From an uncultured Oscillospiraceae bacterium (GTDB lineage Bacteria; Bacillota_A; Clostridia; Oscillospirales; Oscillospiraceae), in NCBI GenBank assembly GCA_947631215.1, contig CANRKN010000001.1, positions 35,040 to 99,039 of the forward strand: 64,000 bases of DNA. The letters run 5' to 3'. The notes beneath the pieces were generated by a model, which saw only the letters and a list, made by a program, of their open reading frames with translations, did not search any database and was not told where the DNA came from. Shown piece after piece: positions 17,055 through 26,241 of this stretch. Numbering within the stretch: the first letter of the stretch is position 1; each line of letters starts with the position of its first letter. Made by a program: the position numbers and the translations under genes.

Positions 17055-18879
17055 GCTTGAAGGAGGTGATTATATACTGATACGGCGCCAGGGTCCGGCG
17101 GTCACAGCGGGCCGTTTCGCCGGTGACGAGATCGGTATACTCTCCCGGCAGGGCATTCAAAGATATGCTCTGCTCCTCGCCGGTGAAGTTGAAAAGGCAC
17201 ACCAGCGTCTCGCCGTCCGTCCTCCGCACCAGGGCCAGCACATGGTCATTGTGGGCGTCCCAGGTGGTGACCCAGGCATCCGGGCCGAAGCAGGGGTCCG
17301 CGGACCGGATATGCTCCAGCTGCCGCAGTCCGTCCCAGACGCGCTGCTGCACTGTGCCCGGCCGGGTCCGTCTGGCGGCATTTTCCCAGTTGAAAGCGGT
17401 CCGGTGCAGGTTTCGGCTGTCCTCTCGCCGGTCTGGGTCGTTATGGTAATCGTAGCCGTTGAGCTGACCGATCTCGTCCCCGCTGGAGAGCATGGGGAAC
17501 CCCGCCATAGCCATCATCGCCGCGTGCATCATCAGGTCTCTCTGTATACCCAGCGCTATCTGCGCCCCGTCGTTTTCGTCCAGTCCCTTTTCTATGCCGC
17601 ACAGGCTGGCGGTGGTGCCGCAGGTGCGGGCGTCCTGCGTGACAGGGTCATAGTTATACCGCTCGCCTCTGGCCCAGCTGCCGGGGAAGCTGCCCTCATA
17701 AAACTCATAAAGATACTTTTTATGCAGCAGCGCGTCCTGGCCGATGGAATATCCGAACGCCTCGTTCAGGCCCCAGCCGATGTCGTCGTGGCAGCGCAGG
17801 TAGTTGACGAACACGCAGTGCTTCGGCAGGGCATGCAGCTCGTCCAGTTGGTGCTTCAGCTGCCGCGTATCCCCGCTGGCCAGGGCGCTCCACTGGGTGC
17901 ACATGGTGGAGCTGTTGTAGAGGATGTGGCACTCTGGCCGTCCCGCCGAGCCGAAATAGGGCGCCAGCTCCTTCGGCGCCATGACCACCTCTCCCTTGAG
18001 GATCACGCTGGGGCAGACGCACTCGGTGATGATCCGCACCATGCGCATGATGGTGTGCACCTGGGGCAGGTTCCGGCAGGTGGTGCCCATTTCCTTCCAG
18101 AGGTAAGGGGTGGCGTCCACCCGCAGCACCTCCACCCCCATATTCGCCAGCGTCAGCATGGCAGACACCATGTCATTGAACACGGCGGGGTTTTTGTAGT
18201 TCAGGTCCCACTGGTATGGGTGGAAGGAGGAGCAGATGTATTTTCCCATCTCCGGCACGTAAATAAAGCTGCCGGGGGCCGTGGCGGGGAACACGTCCGG
18301 GATGGTCTTTTCCATCTCCCTGGGGATGTCCGGGCTGTCAAAACAGATATACCGGTCTATGTACGCCTGTTCGCCCGCCTTGGCCCGCACGGCCCATTCA
18401 TGGCTGTCGGCGGTGTGGTTCATCACGAAATCCAGGCACAGACTCATGCCCCGCCGGCGCATGGCCGCCGCCAGGCGCGCCAGGTCCTCGTTTGTCCCCA
18501 GCGCCGGGTCCACCTGGGTGAAGTCCTCCACGGCATAGCCCCCGTCGTTGTCGGGGTGGGGCATTTTGAGCAGCGGCATCAGATGCAGATAGGTGATCCC
18601 CTGCTCCGCCAGATACCCCAGCCGCCTCTCCAGACCCCGCAGATCGCCGGCGAACAGGTCCGTATACATGGTCATGCCCAGCATATTCCCCCGGCGGTAC
18701 CAGTCCGGGTCACGCTCCCGGCGGCCGTCCAGCCGCTTGAGAGCCATGGACCGGGCGGCGCAGGCGTCGGCCATGACCCGCTCCAGGGCCGCCAGCATTT
18801 CCCGGTCCCCGTAGAGGGACAAATAAAGCCCCTCCAGCTCTTCCCGGCGTACAGCCAGGCGTCGTTCAAATGCCGTCAT
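17035..18879 (-). CDS. Amylosucrase-like GH13 enzyme
   Basis: Glycoside hydrolase family 13 enzyme closest to amylosucrase, which splits sucrose, releases fructose and either extends an alpha-1,4-glucan or transfers glucose to water. 614 residues. Family motifs: DFVMNHT (150-156), LRVDATPYLWKEMGT with nucleophile D255, ILKGE with acid/base E297, and NYLRCHDDIGW with D365/D366. The region II and IV wording matches amylosucrase rather than alpha-amylase. No signal peptide, so cytoplasmic. Last gene of the operon, overlapping fructokinase by 14 bases; the fructose it frees would feed that kinase. A sucrose hydrolase or glucan-trimming role is the alternative. Confidence 0.85.
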   Translation of the reverse strand: MTAFERRLAVRREELEGLYLSLYGDREMLAALERVMADACAARSMALKRLDGRRERDPDWYRRGNMLGMTMYTDLFAGDLRGLERRLGYLAEQGITYLHLMPLLKMPHPDNDGGYAVEDFTQVDPALGTNEDLARLAAAMRRRGMSLCLDFVMNHTADSHEWAVRAKAGEQAYIDRYICFDSPDIPREMEKTIPDVFPATAPGSFIYVPEMGKYICSSFHPYQWDLNYKNPAVFNDMVSAMLTLANMGVEVLRVDATPYLWKEMGTTCRNLPQVHTIMRMVRIITECVCPSVILKGEVVMAPKELAPYFGSAGRPECHILYNSSTMCTQWSALASGDTRQLKHQLDELHALPKHCVFVNYLRCHDDIGWGLNEAFGYSIGQDALLHKKYLYEFYEGSFPGSWARGERYNYDPVTQDARTCGTTASLCGIEKGLDENDGAQIALGIQRDLMMHAAMMAMAGFPMLSSGDEIGQLNGYDYHNDPDRREDSRNLHRTAFNWENAARRTRPGTVQQRVWDGLRQLEHIRSADPCFGPDAWVTTWDAHNDHVLALVRRTDGETLVCLFNFTGEEQSISLNALPGEYTDLVTGETARCDRRTLAPYQYIITSFKQKITVS

Positions 18880-19846
18880 GCTGTTTCTCCAGCAGCGCCA
18901 TCACCTGTTCCCGCTCCGGCATGGAGCGGATGGCGCCCTTTTTCGTGGTGACAAGATACGCCGCCCCATTGGCAAAGCGCAGCATCTCCGTGAGCTCGTC
19001 CGCCGTCAGACCGTCCAGCCCCCGGTCCAGAATGTAGTTCAGCACCGAGGCGCAGAAGGTGTCCCCCGCGCCGGTGGTCTCGATGGTGCCGCCCAGCCGG
19101 AAGGCCGGGACGAACACCCGCTGGCTGCCGGCGTAGGCATAGCTGCCGTCGGCGCCGGCCGTGACGCACAGCAGCCGGATGTTGGGATATTCCTCCAGGA
19201 GCATGGCCGCGCCGGCGTCAAAATCGGTCTTGCCGGTCATGAACGCCAGTTCGTTGTCCGCGATCTTCACCACGTCCGCCTGGGCAAGGCCCCAGGCGAT
19301 CATGGCCTTGGCCACGTACATGTCCCGCCACAGGGGCGGGCGCAGGTTGGGGTCGAAGGAGATCACCGCTCCCGCTTTCCGCGCCAGGGCCACCGCCTTT
19401 ACCGTGGCGGCCCGGACCGGCTCGCTGGTCAGGGACAGCGTGCCAAAATGGAAGATCTTTGTGTTCTTGATGAGTGCGGCGGGCACCTCCCCGGGCTCCA
19501 GCATCATGTCCGCGCCCGGGTCCCGATAGAAGGAGAAGTCCCGGTCCCCGTCCGGGGCCGTCTGGACGAAGGCCAGGGTGGTATGTACGCGCTCGTCCTC
19601 CGCCAGGGCCGCCATGTCGATGCCGGCGCTCTCGCCTACCTGCCGCAGCATGCGCCCAAAGCCGTCATTGCCCACCTTCCCGATGAAGGCCGTCTTACGG
19701 CCCAGCTTCTGCAGCATGGCCAGCACGTTGCAGGGAGCCCCGCCGGGGTTGGCCTCAAAGAGGGGATTGCCCTGGCCGCTCACGCCGTTTTCCGTGAAGT
19801 CGATGAGCATCTCGCCCAGGGCCACCACGTCATACATCCGCTCCAT
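18866..19846 (-). CDS. Fructokinase, PfkB family
   Basis: ATP-dependent sugar kinase expected to make fructose-6-phosphate from fructose released by the GH32 and GH13 enzymes next door. 326 residues. Motifs: ALGEMLIDF at the start, NPGGAPCNVLAMLQKLG (PfkB signature 1), VGNDGFG, and the C-terminal ETTGAGDTFCASVL with catalytic Asp. The ATG at 19846 has AAGGAGG seven bases upstream and lies two bases past the GH32 stop; a GTG two codons earlier is less likely. Confidence 0.93.
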   Translation of the reverse strand: MERMYDVVALGEMLIDFTENGVSGQGNPLFEANPGGAPCNVLAMLQKLGRKTAFIGKVGNDGFGRMLRQVGESAGIDMAALAEDERVHTTLAFVQTAPDGDRDFSFYRDPGADMMLEPGEVPAALIKNTKIFHFGTLSLTSEPVRAATVKAVALARKAGAVISFDPNLRPPLWRDMYVAKAMIAWGLAQADVVKIADNELAFMTGKTDFDAGAAMLLEEYPNIRLLCVTAGADGSYAYAGSQRVFVPAFRLGGTIETTGAGDTFCASVLNYILDRGLDGLTADELTEMLRFANGAAYLVTTKKGAIRSMPEREQVMALLEKQHDGI

Positions 19847-19848
19847 CC

Positions 19849-21339
19849 TCACGCCTCCTTGTCAAGGTCCAGCTCGTACTTTTCCACATCCACCAGCACC
19901 GCGCCGCCCTCGGCCTGGAAGCTGATGGAGTCCGCCGTCTCCGGCGTGTAGATGATGAAGGTGGCCGCCTGCTCTCCGTCGTTGACGAAAAGCTCCAGGC
20001 TGTGCCGGTCCATCACCAGCCGCAGCTTGATCCCGCCGTTCCGGGGCCGGACCTGGAACTCCCGCACATGGACCACGTCGTAGCGGATGCCGCAGCGGCT
20101 CCGGTCCACGCGCAGCACGTTCATCTCCGGCTTATAGCGGATATAGGTCACGTGCTCCCCGTCCTTGGCCACATTCAGCCGGAAGGCATGGTAGGCGTTC
20201 CCCACGGGGCGGACGGTGACAGTCATATCCAGGATGCGGCCGCTGACCCCCGGCAGATTCGTCTCGCCGGTGATGAGCACGTCGCTGTAGGCCACCCTGT
20301 GGCCGTGGTAATGCTCCAGCTCCCGCACCGGGTTCTGGATGAGCCGGCCATTTCGGATGGTGAGCTCTCTCGGCAGGGTCATCTCCCCGAATATCCGGGC
20401 GTTCAGGGGCTGGCAGTTGGAGGTGGCCCAGTTCTGCATCCAGGCGATCATGACCCGCCGCCCGTCGTAGGTCTCCATGGTCTGGGCGGCGTAGAAATCG
20501 ATGCCGTAGTCGATGGACTGCACCCTCTCCCGGGTGAACCGATCATGTTCCCAGGAGCCCAAAAAGGCGATGTTGCCGTTGCCCGCGTGGAACTCCAGGC
20601 CCAGGGCCAGCATGTCCTGGGGGCTGACCACCAGCACCAGCTTCCCGTCCAGGGGGAAGAAGTCGGGGCACTCCCACATCAGGCCGTACTCGTTCCGGCA
20701 GGCGTCCACCACGGTGACGAACCGCCAGTGGAAGCCGTCCTCGCTTTTGTACATCAGCACGGCGCCGCTGCCGTCGGCGGTGCGGTTGCCCACCACCGCC
20801 CGGTAGGTGCCGTCCGGCTCCCGCCAGAGCTTGGGGTCCCGGAAATCCAGGGGGCTGTTTCCCTCGGGGATGTCCGCGCCGGTGAGGACGGGGTTGCCCT
20901 CGTACTTCTCATAGTCCACCCCGTCGCCTACGGCGATGCACTGGGTCTGGTACTCCTCCAGCAGGCCGTCCTCCCGGCGCTTGCGCTGCACGCCGGTGTA
21001 CATGAGAAGCTGCCGGCCGTCCGGCATCTCCACGGCGCCGCCGGAGAAGCAGCCGTCCCGGTCGTACTCCTGGTCCGGGGCCAGGGCCACGGGCAGCCGC
21101 TCCCAGCGGATGAAGTCCCGGGTCTTGACGTGGCCCCAGTGCATGCTGTTCCACTTGGTGGAATAGGGGTGGTACTGATAAAACAGGTGGTACTCCCCCT
21201 TATAGCAGGAAAAGCCGTTGGGGTCGTTGATCCAGCCGATACCACCCGTCACATGAAACAGCGGCCGCTCGCTGTCCGGGATGAAGGGCACATACTGGGC
21301 CTCAAAATCCCGCGCCTGCTGTAATTTCTCACTGGTCAT
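19849..21339 (-). CDS. GH32 beta-fructofuranosidase (sucrase/fructanase)
   Basis: Glycoside hydrolase family 32 enzyme cleaving beta-fructosides such as sucrose, sucrose-phosphate or short fructans. 496 residues from the ATG at 21339. The five-blade catalytic domain shows WINDPNG with nucleophile D39, FRDP (transition-state stabiliser D168) and WECPDFF with acid/base E223. A C-terminal beta-sandwich follows from about 340 (SLELFVNDGEQAATF). No signal peptide, so it acts inside the cell on imported oligosaccharide. Upstream frame to a TTG at 21369 is open but the ATG fits better. Confidence 0.93.
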   Translation of the reverse strand: MTSEKLQQARDFEAQYVPFIPDSERPLFHVTGGIGWINDPNGFSCYKGEYHLFYQYHPYSTKWNSMHWGHVKTRDFIRWERLPVALAPDQEYDRDGCFSGGAVEMPDGRQLLMYTGVQRKRREDGLLEEYQTQCIAVGDGVDYEKYEGNPVLTGADIPEGNSPLDFRDPKLWREPDGTYRAVVGNRTADGSGAVLMYKSEDGFHWRFVTVVDACRNEYGLMWECPDFFPLDGKLVLVVSPQDMLALGLEFHAGNGNIAFLGSWEHDRFTRERVQSIDYGIDFYAAQTMETYDGRRVMIAWMQNWATSNCQPLNARIFGEMTLPRELTIRNGRLIQNPVRELEHYHGHRVAYSDVLITGETNLPGVSGRILDMTVTVRPVGNAYHAFRLNVAKDGEHVTYIRYKPEMNVLRVDRSRCGIRYDVVHVREFQVRPRNGGIKLRLVMDRHSLELFVNDGEQAATFIIYTPETADSISFQAEGGAVLVDVEKYELDLDKEA

Positions 21340-21370
21340 AAGGGGTCTCCCTTCCGAAATAGCACTCAAT

Positions 21371-21398
21371 GCCGCCCGCCCCCGAAGGAGCGGGCGGC
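21371..21398 (-). terminator. Hairpin between binding-protein and GH32 genes
   Basis: GCCGCCCGC and GCGGGCGGC surround a 10-base loop with no T-run. Such stems usually protect the abundant binding-protein message and let part of transcription continue into the enzyme genes. Confidence 0.6.
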
Positions 21399-21421
21399 AA
21401 TATATGGATCGGGTTTAAGAT

Positions 21422-23047
21422 TTACTCAGCCTGGGCCGCGGCATAGCGGTCATAAGCGTCCTGGTAGACCTGCAGCAGTTCGTCCATGCCGCAGGAGTCG
21501 CTGAGCATCTCCTTGTAGGACTCCCAGCTATCGTCGGTGATGCCGCCGTCGCGGAGCCACAGGCCCTCCTGCTCGGCCACCATGGACTCAAAATCAGCCT
21601 TGTAAAGGTCGATGGTCTCCAGCTCCTCCGGTGTGAACACGCAGTCAACGGGGTACACGCTGGTGTCGTCCACAAAGGGCATCCAGTAATCATACAGGTC
21701 GGTCAGCCGCTCGATGGCCCGGTCCTCCATGGCGAAGGTGTCGCTGTAATACTCAGAGAGGATCAGCTTGGGACCGGCCACCTCGTTGGCCATCTTCAGC
21801 TCGCCGGCGCCCTTGCCGAACATCTCCTGAGACTGCTCCTCGGTGATGGACTGCCAGATACCGTTTTCGTCCTGCTCCAGGAAGTAGGTGCCGATGGGGC
21901 CGTACTGCAGCTGCATGACGATCTCGCCGTCGTACCACTGGTCAAAGAACTTCAGCAGGGTGGCGGGGTCCTCGCAGGCGGAGGTGATGGAGAGCTGGCC
22001 GGCGTTGGTGGCGCCGCCGGTGCGGACGGTCACGTTATGGGTGCCGTCGGGGCCGTCCAGAACGGGCAGGAACACATAGTCGTCGGCGTAGTCGCCCATG
22101 AGCTCCTCAATGTACCACCAGGTGGACACGCCCACATAGCCCTGCTGGCACTTGGCCATCAGCTGGGTGTCGGACTGGGAGAACATCTCCACGTCCATCA
22201 GGCCCTCGGCGTACCAGTCGTGGAAATAGGTCAGCGCCTCGCGGTAGCGGTCGTCCACGCACACGAAGCTGACCTTGCCGTCCTTATCCAGCACCAGGTC
22301 GTTACACACGTCGTTGATCCAGTTGGTGAAGCCGAAGCCGGCGTAAAAGATATTCTGGCCCCAGCACCACTGGTCGAAGCCGGTGGACATGGGCAGGGTG
22401 CTGCCGGGAGCGGCGCCGTACATCTTGGCGGCCATGTCGTTCTCCTTGAAGGCCACCAGCACGTCGTGCAGCTCATCCAGGGTGGTGGGCACCTCCAGGC
22501 CCAGATCGTCCAGCCACGCCTTGTTGATCATGGAGAATTGAGGAATGGTATAGATGGAGTAGTCCTCCGGTTTGCCGATGCCGGCGGTGCCCATCTGCTC
22601 GGCGGCGGGCAGGCCGTAGATCTTGCCGTCGGACATGGTGATGGCGGAGCGGATACCGGGATGCTCTTCCAGAATGGCGGAGAGGTTGGGCATGATCTCC
22701 GGGGTGATATAGGGAGTCAGGTCGATGAAGGTCTCGTCCTCGCCGTACCGCATCAGGTCATAGTTGGAGAAGCCCACGCCCATGAAGGCGTCAGGGTAGT
22801 CGCCGCCGGCGATACGGATGTTCACCTGTTCGGCCAGGGAGTCGCTCATGGTATCCCAGGTGATGTGGATGCCCAGGTTGTCCTGGAGCTGGTTGAGCAC
22901 TACATTGTCGTCATAGCCGGGACTCAGGGCGGACATGCCGCCCATGATCTCGAACTCGGTCTGGGTCGCGTCTTCGGCGGCAAAGGCGGTCGCGCTCATG
23001 GTGAACGCCAGGCACAGGGCCAGCACAACAGCGATGATCCTTTTCAT
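21422..23047 (-). CDS. Extracellular solute-binding protein, family 1 type
   Basis: Binding subunit of an ABC importer, probably for sucrose, fructo-oligosaccharides or related glycans. 541 residues, the large LipO/YtcQ-like size that goes with LplB/YtcP permeases. It starts with a signal peptide (MKRIIAVVLALCLAF) cut after TAFA-A. There is no lipobox cysteine, unusual for a Gram-positive binding protein. ATG at 23047 with AAAGGAGAG upstream. Follows the permease genes and precedes the enzyme genes. Confidence 0.85.
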   Translation of the reverse strand: MKRIIAVVLALCLAFTMSATAFAAEDATQTEFEIMGGMSALSPGYDDNVVLNQLQDNLGIHITWDTMSDSLAEQVNIRIAGGDYPDAFMGVGFSNYDLMRYGEDETFIDLTPYITPEIMPNLSAILEEHPGIRSAITMSDGKIYGLPAAEQMGTAGIGKPEDYSIYTIPQFSMINKAWLDDLGLEVPTTLDELHDVLVAFKENDMAAKMYGAAPGSTLPMSTGFDQWCWGQNIFYAGFGFTNWINDVCNDLVLDKDGKVSFVCVDDRYREALTYFHDWYAEGLMDVEMFSQSDTQLMAKCQQGYVGVSTWWYIEELMGDYADDYVFLPVLDGPDGTHNVTVRTGGATNAGQLSITSACEDPATLLKFFDQWYDGEIVMQLQYGPIGTYFLEQDENGIWQSITEEQSQEMFGKGAGELKMANEVAGPKLILSEYYSDTFAMEDRAIERLTDLYDYWMPFVDDTSVYPVDCVFTPEELETIDLYKADFESMVAEQEGLWLRDGGITDDSWESYKEMLSDSCGMDELLQVYQDAYDRYAAAQAE

Positions 23048-23089
23048 GTTTTACTCTCCTTTTTAAAAATTTTCAAGTTCGGTCCGTGA

Positions 23090-23977
23090 TCAGCCTTTCA
23101 CGGCACCGGCCATAAAGCCTTTTTCAAAGTATTTCTGCACGAAGGGGTAGATGATGAGCATGGGAGCGGCCGCCACGATCATGGAGGAGAACTTCAGCAT
23201 CTCGGTCAGCTTGTTCAGCTCGGCGTAGCCGCCGGAGATGGTGCTGGCCTGACTGGCGCTGGCGGAGCTCTTGATGAGGATGTTGCGGATGACCAGAGGC
23301 ATGGGCGCCTGGTTGGCCTTCAGATAGATCAGGGCGGTGAACCAGTCGTTCCAGTAGGCCACCATGGAGAACACCACCATGACCGCCAGAATGGGCTTGG
23401 ACAGGGGGATGACGATGCGCAGGAAGGTGCGCATCTTGGAGCAGCCGTCTATTTCCGCCGCCTCAATCAGATCGTGGGGTATGTTGTTCTGGAAATAGTT
23501 GCGGACGATGATCATGTTGCCCACGGCCACGCCGCCGGGCAGAAACAGCGCCCACATGTTGTACAAAAGGCCCGTCTGCTTCACCACCAGGTAGGTGGGG
23601 ACCAGACCGCCGCCGAAGTACATGGTGATGAGGAAGAACACGCTGAAGAATTTGCGGCCGGGCAGATCCTTCTGGGCCAGGGGATAGGCAGTGATGTACA
23701 GCATCACCACGGAGAAGATGGTGCCGATGACGGTGTATTTGACGGAGTTGATGAAGCCCCGCAGCAGGCTGTCGTCCGCAAACACCGCCGTATAGCCCTT
23801 GAGGGTGAACTCGCTGGGGAACAGGAAGGTCTTGCCGGCATACACGTCGTAGGGGTTGGACACGGAGGCCACCAATACATAGTAGAGCGGATAAGCCACC
23901 AGCAGCATGATGATGGTGCAGAACACGACCAGGATAACGTCGCTGGTCTTATCGGAAAGTCCGCGCGTCTTTTTCAC
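23090..23977 (-). CDS. ABC sugar permease, YtcP/LplC type
   Basis: Inner-membrane permease of a carbohydrate ABC importer. 295 residues, six predicted membrane helices. The EAA loop that contacts the ATPase is EAAEIDGCSKMRTFLRIVIPLSKP (about 178-201). The C-terminus KYFEKGFMAGAVKG is the family signature. Starts with GTG at 23977 behind AAGGAGG. No ATP-binding subunit is encoded in the operon, so it probably uses a shared MsmX-like ATPase from elsewhere in the genome. Confidence 0.9.
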   Translation of the reverse strand: MKKTRGLSDKTSDVILVVFCTIIMLLVAYPLYYVLVASVSNPYDVYAGKTFLFPSEFTLKGYTAVFADDSLLRGFINSVKYTVIGTIFSVVMLYITAYPLAQKDLPGRKFFSVFFLITMYFGGGLVPTYLVVKQTGLLYNMWALFLPGGVAVGNMIIVRNYFQNNIPHDLIEAAEIDGCSKMRTFLRIVIPLSKPILAVMVVFSMVAYWNDWFTALIYLKANQAPMPLVIRNILIKSSASASQASTISGGYAELNKLTEMLKFSSMIVAAAPMLIIYPFVQKYFEKGFMAGAVKG

Positions 23978-23990
23978 AGCGTCCGCCTCC

Positions 23991-24920
23991 TTACACGATG
24001 CCCACGTCCGAGGTCTTGGACGCGATCTTGTTGACGATGATCAGCAGCACCAGGTTGATGACCGTGTTGAACAGGCCCACGGCGGTGGAGTAGCTGTACT
24101 TGGCGTTTTCGATGCCCTGCTGGTACACATACACCGCGATAACGTCGCTGGTGGCCTTGTTCAGATCGGTCTGCAGCAGCCACACCTTCTCAAAGCCCAC
24201 GTTCATCAGCGAGCCCGCGCTCATGATGAGGTTCAGGATGGCCATGGGCAGCAGCGCCGGCACGTCCACGTTCATGATCCGCTGGAACACGCTGGCCCCG
24301 TCCACCTTGGCCGCCTCGTACAGGCTGGTGTCCACGTTGGACAGCGTTGCCAGATAGATGATGCAGCCCCAGCCCGCGTCCTGCCAGATGCCGGAGGCTA
24401 TGTAGATGGTCCGGAACGCGGAGGATTGTATAAGGAAATCCACCTGGGTGCCCAGAAGCAGGTTGATGAGGCCGCCGGAGGGGCTCAGGAAGATGCGCAG
24501 CATACCGCAGATGACCATGGTGGAAATAAAGTGCGGCGCGTACAGCACGGTCTGCACGATCCGCTGGTAGCGCTTGAACCGCAGCTGGTTGATGCACAGG
24601 GACAGGATGATGGGCACCGGGAAACTCCACAGCAGACTGTAAAAGCTGAGCAGGATGGTGTTTTTGATCATCCGCCCAAAGGTGGGCGCGTTAAAGAAGC
24701 GCCGGAACCAGTCCAGGCCCACCCATTCGCTGCCAAGATACCCCCGATTGGCCTTGTAATCCCGGAAGGCGATCTGGATGCCGTACATGGGGATGTACTT
24801 GTAAACAAACGTGATGACCACCGGGATCAGCAGCAGAAGATAAAGCTGCCAGTTGTTCAGCAAGCGCGTCTTCAGCGGCTTGCCCACGCGAACAGGTTTT
24901 TTGCTGATCGCTTCGTTCAT
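23991..24920 (-). CDS. ABC sugar permease, YteP/LplB type
   Basis: Partner permease of the importer and first gene of the sucrose/fructan operon. 309 residues with six predicted helices and the EAA loop YEAAKVDGASVFQRIMNVDVPALLP. The ATG at 24920 has GGAG six bases upstream. An earlier in-frame ATG at 24953 lies inside the first LacI operator and is less likely. Transcribed from the promoter at 25026-25055 under the divergent LacI regulator. Confidence 0.9.
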   Translation of the reverse strand: MNEAISKKPVRVGKPLKTRLLNNWQLYLLLLIPVVITFVYKYIPMYGIQIAFRDYKANRGYLGSEWVGLDWFRRFFNAPTFGRMIKNTILLSFYSLLWSFPVPIILSLCINQLRFKRYQRIVQTVLYAPHFISTMVICGMLRIFLSPSGGLINLLLGTQVDFLIQSSAFRTIYIASGIWQDAGWGCIIYLATLSNVDTSLYEAAKVDGASVFQRIMNVDVPALLPMAILNLIMSAGSLMNVGFEKVWLLQTDLNKATSDVIAVYVYQQGIENAKYSYSTAVGLFNTVINLVLLIIVNKIASKTSDVGIV

Positions 24921-24940
24921 TGTCTGCTCCACTCCTTTTG

Positions 24941-24952
24941 TGTAACGTTTCA
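24941..24952. promoter_or_regulatory. LacI operator site 1
   Basis: TGTAACGTTTCA, matching the dyad TGWAACGTTWCA. It lies in the leader of the transport operon, about 20 bases before its first start codon. Confidence 0.7.
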
Positions 24953-24997
24953 TGCCGCGGTACGAAAAAATCCGCCGAAGCGCGGGCTTTGTCGTCG

Positions 24998-25009
24998 TGA
25001 AACGTTACA
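24998..25009. promoter_or_regulatory. LacI operator site 2
   Basis: TGAAACGTTACA, the same dyad inverted, just downstream of the predicted transcription start of the transport operon, where a bound repressor would block it. Confidence 0.75.
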
Positions 25010-25025
25010 TCATTAAGATAAGCCT

Positions 25026-25055
25026 ATAATATGCCCACATCTGGCGCGCTGTCAA
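25026..25055 (-). promoter_or_regulatory. Promoter of the sucrose/fructan operon
   Basis: On the minus strand TTGACA (25050-25055), an 18-base spacer and TATTAT (25026-25031). Confidence 0.75.
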
Positions 25056-25165
25056 GATAATATTTTGTGCGGTTTTACTGTTTTCCCTATTCACCAAAAA
25101 CTGCTTTTTCTTTTTGTGCAACCCGCCGTATCGTGGTGGAATTCCTGCTTTTTTGCGTTTTCCGC

Positions 25166-25194
25166 TTGCAAAATAACGTTTCATAAGTTATTCT
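25166..25194 (+). promoter_or_regulatory. Promoter of the lacI-type gene with operator 3 in its spacer
   Basis: TTGCAA (25166-25171), a 17-base spacer and TATTCT (25189-25194). Operator-like AATAACGTTTCA (25172-25183) fills the spacer, so autorepression is expected. Confidence 0.7.
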
Positions 25195-25218
25195 GTGAAC
25201 AAGGAACGCAAAATTCCA

Positions 25219-25230
25219 TGAAACATTTCA
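25219..25230. promoter_or_regulatory. LacI operator site 4 (weaker)
   Basis: TGAAACATTTCA, a one-or-two-mismatch relative of the dyad, 19 bases before the regulator start codon. Confidence 0.5.
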
Positions 25231-25249
25231 CACAACAAGGAGCGGCTGT

Positions 25250-26239
25250 ATGAAGCGTGGAACGATGCCTACCATGAAAGATGTGGCCAAAGAGGCGGGC
25301 GTGGCCCTGGGGACGGTGTCCAAGGTGTTCAACGACATCCCTGTGGGCGAGGACTATCGCCGGCGGGTGCTGGACGCGGCCCAAAAGCTGGGCTACCAGG
25401 TCAACAGCTATGCCCGGGGCCTCAAGGCCGGCAGGACCGGAACCGTGGCCCTGATCCTGCCCAACGCCTATGACCCCTATTTCGCCGCTCTGGCGGACAG
25501 TGTCTGCCAGACCCTCGCCCGGCGTGGCTGCCGTATGCTGATGGCGGTCACCGGTTCGGACCCGGACGCGGAGCAGCAGTGCATCCGCATGGTGGAACAG
25601 AATAAGGTGGACGGCATCATCGGCCTGACCTACAACCCGGCGCTGGAGATCCCCGCCTCCATCCCCTTCGTCAGCATCGACCGGTATTTCAACCCGGCGG
25701 TGCCCTGCGTGGCGTCGGACAACTTCGGCGGCGGCCAGCTCGCGGTGGAGAAGCTGGCGGAGCGAGGCTGCCGGCGGCTGCTGTTTCTGCGCATCGGCGC
25801 GGATGTGCCCGGCGAACCGGACAAGCGCATGGGCGGCTTTCAGGCCGCCTGTCAGGCCCGGGGACTTGAGCATGAGGCCCTGGCCCTGAACGACAGGGAC
25901 GGCTATGAGCCCTTCCGCGTCTTTCTCCGGTCCCATGTGGAGGGCGGCAGGCTTTCCTACGACGGCATCTTCTGCAACACGGACCGGCTGGCCTTCTATG
26001 TACAGAACATGCTGGCCGAACTGGGTCTGCGGGTCCCGGAGGATGTGCAGCTGGTGGGCTTCGACGGCGTGCGCCGGTTCGGGAACGACGGCTACTACTG
26101 CTCCACCATCGTCCAGCCCGTTGGGCAGCTGGCGGAGACCAGCGTGAACATCCTGCTGGAGGAGGACCGCTCCGCCCTGCCCAGCCTCATCTGCCTGCCG
26201 GTGAGCTATGCCCCCGGGGGCACGACTCTGGACGGCTGA
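25250..26239 (+). CDS. LacI-family transcriptional regulator
   Basis: Sugar-responsive repressor, 329 residues. The LacI helix-turn-helix and hinge occupy residues 8-60 (TMKDVAKEAGVALGTVSKVFND, then YARGLKAGRTGTVALILP). The rest is a periplasmic-binding-protein-like effector domain. ATG at 25250 follows AAGGAG by seven bases. Divergent from the sucrose/fructan operon and flanked by four TGWAACGTTWCA-like dyads, so it very probably controls that operon and itself. First gene of a plus-strand operon of four. Confidence 0.93.
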   Translation: MKRGTMPTMKDVAKEAGVALGTVSKVFNDIPVGEDYRRRVLDAAQKLGYQVNSYARGLKAGRTGTVALILPNAYDPYFAALADSVCQTLARRGCRMLMAVTGSDPDAEQQCIRMVEQNKVDGIIGLTYNPALEIPASIPFVSIDRYFNPAVPCVASDNFGGGQLAVEKLAERGCRRLLFLRIGADVPGEPDKRMGGFQAACQARGLEHEALALNDRDGYEPFRVFLRSHVEGGRLSYDGIFCNTDRLAFYVQNMLAELGLRVPEDVQLVGFDGVRRFGNDGYYCSTIVQPVGQLAETSVNILLEEDRSALPSLICLPVSYAPGGTTLDG

Positions 26240-26241
26240 CC

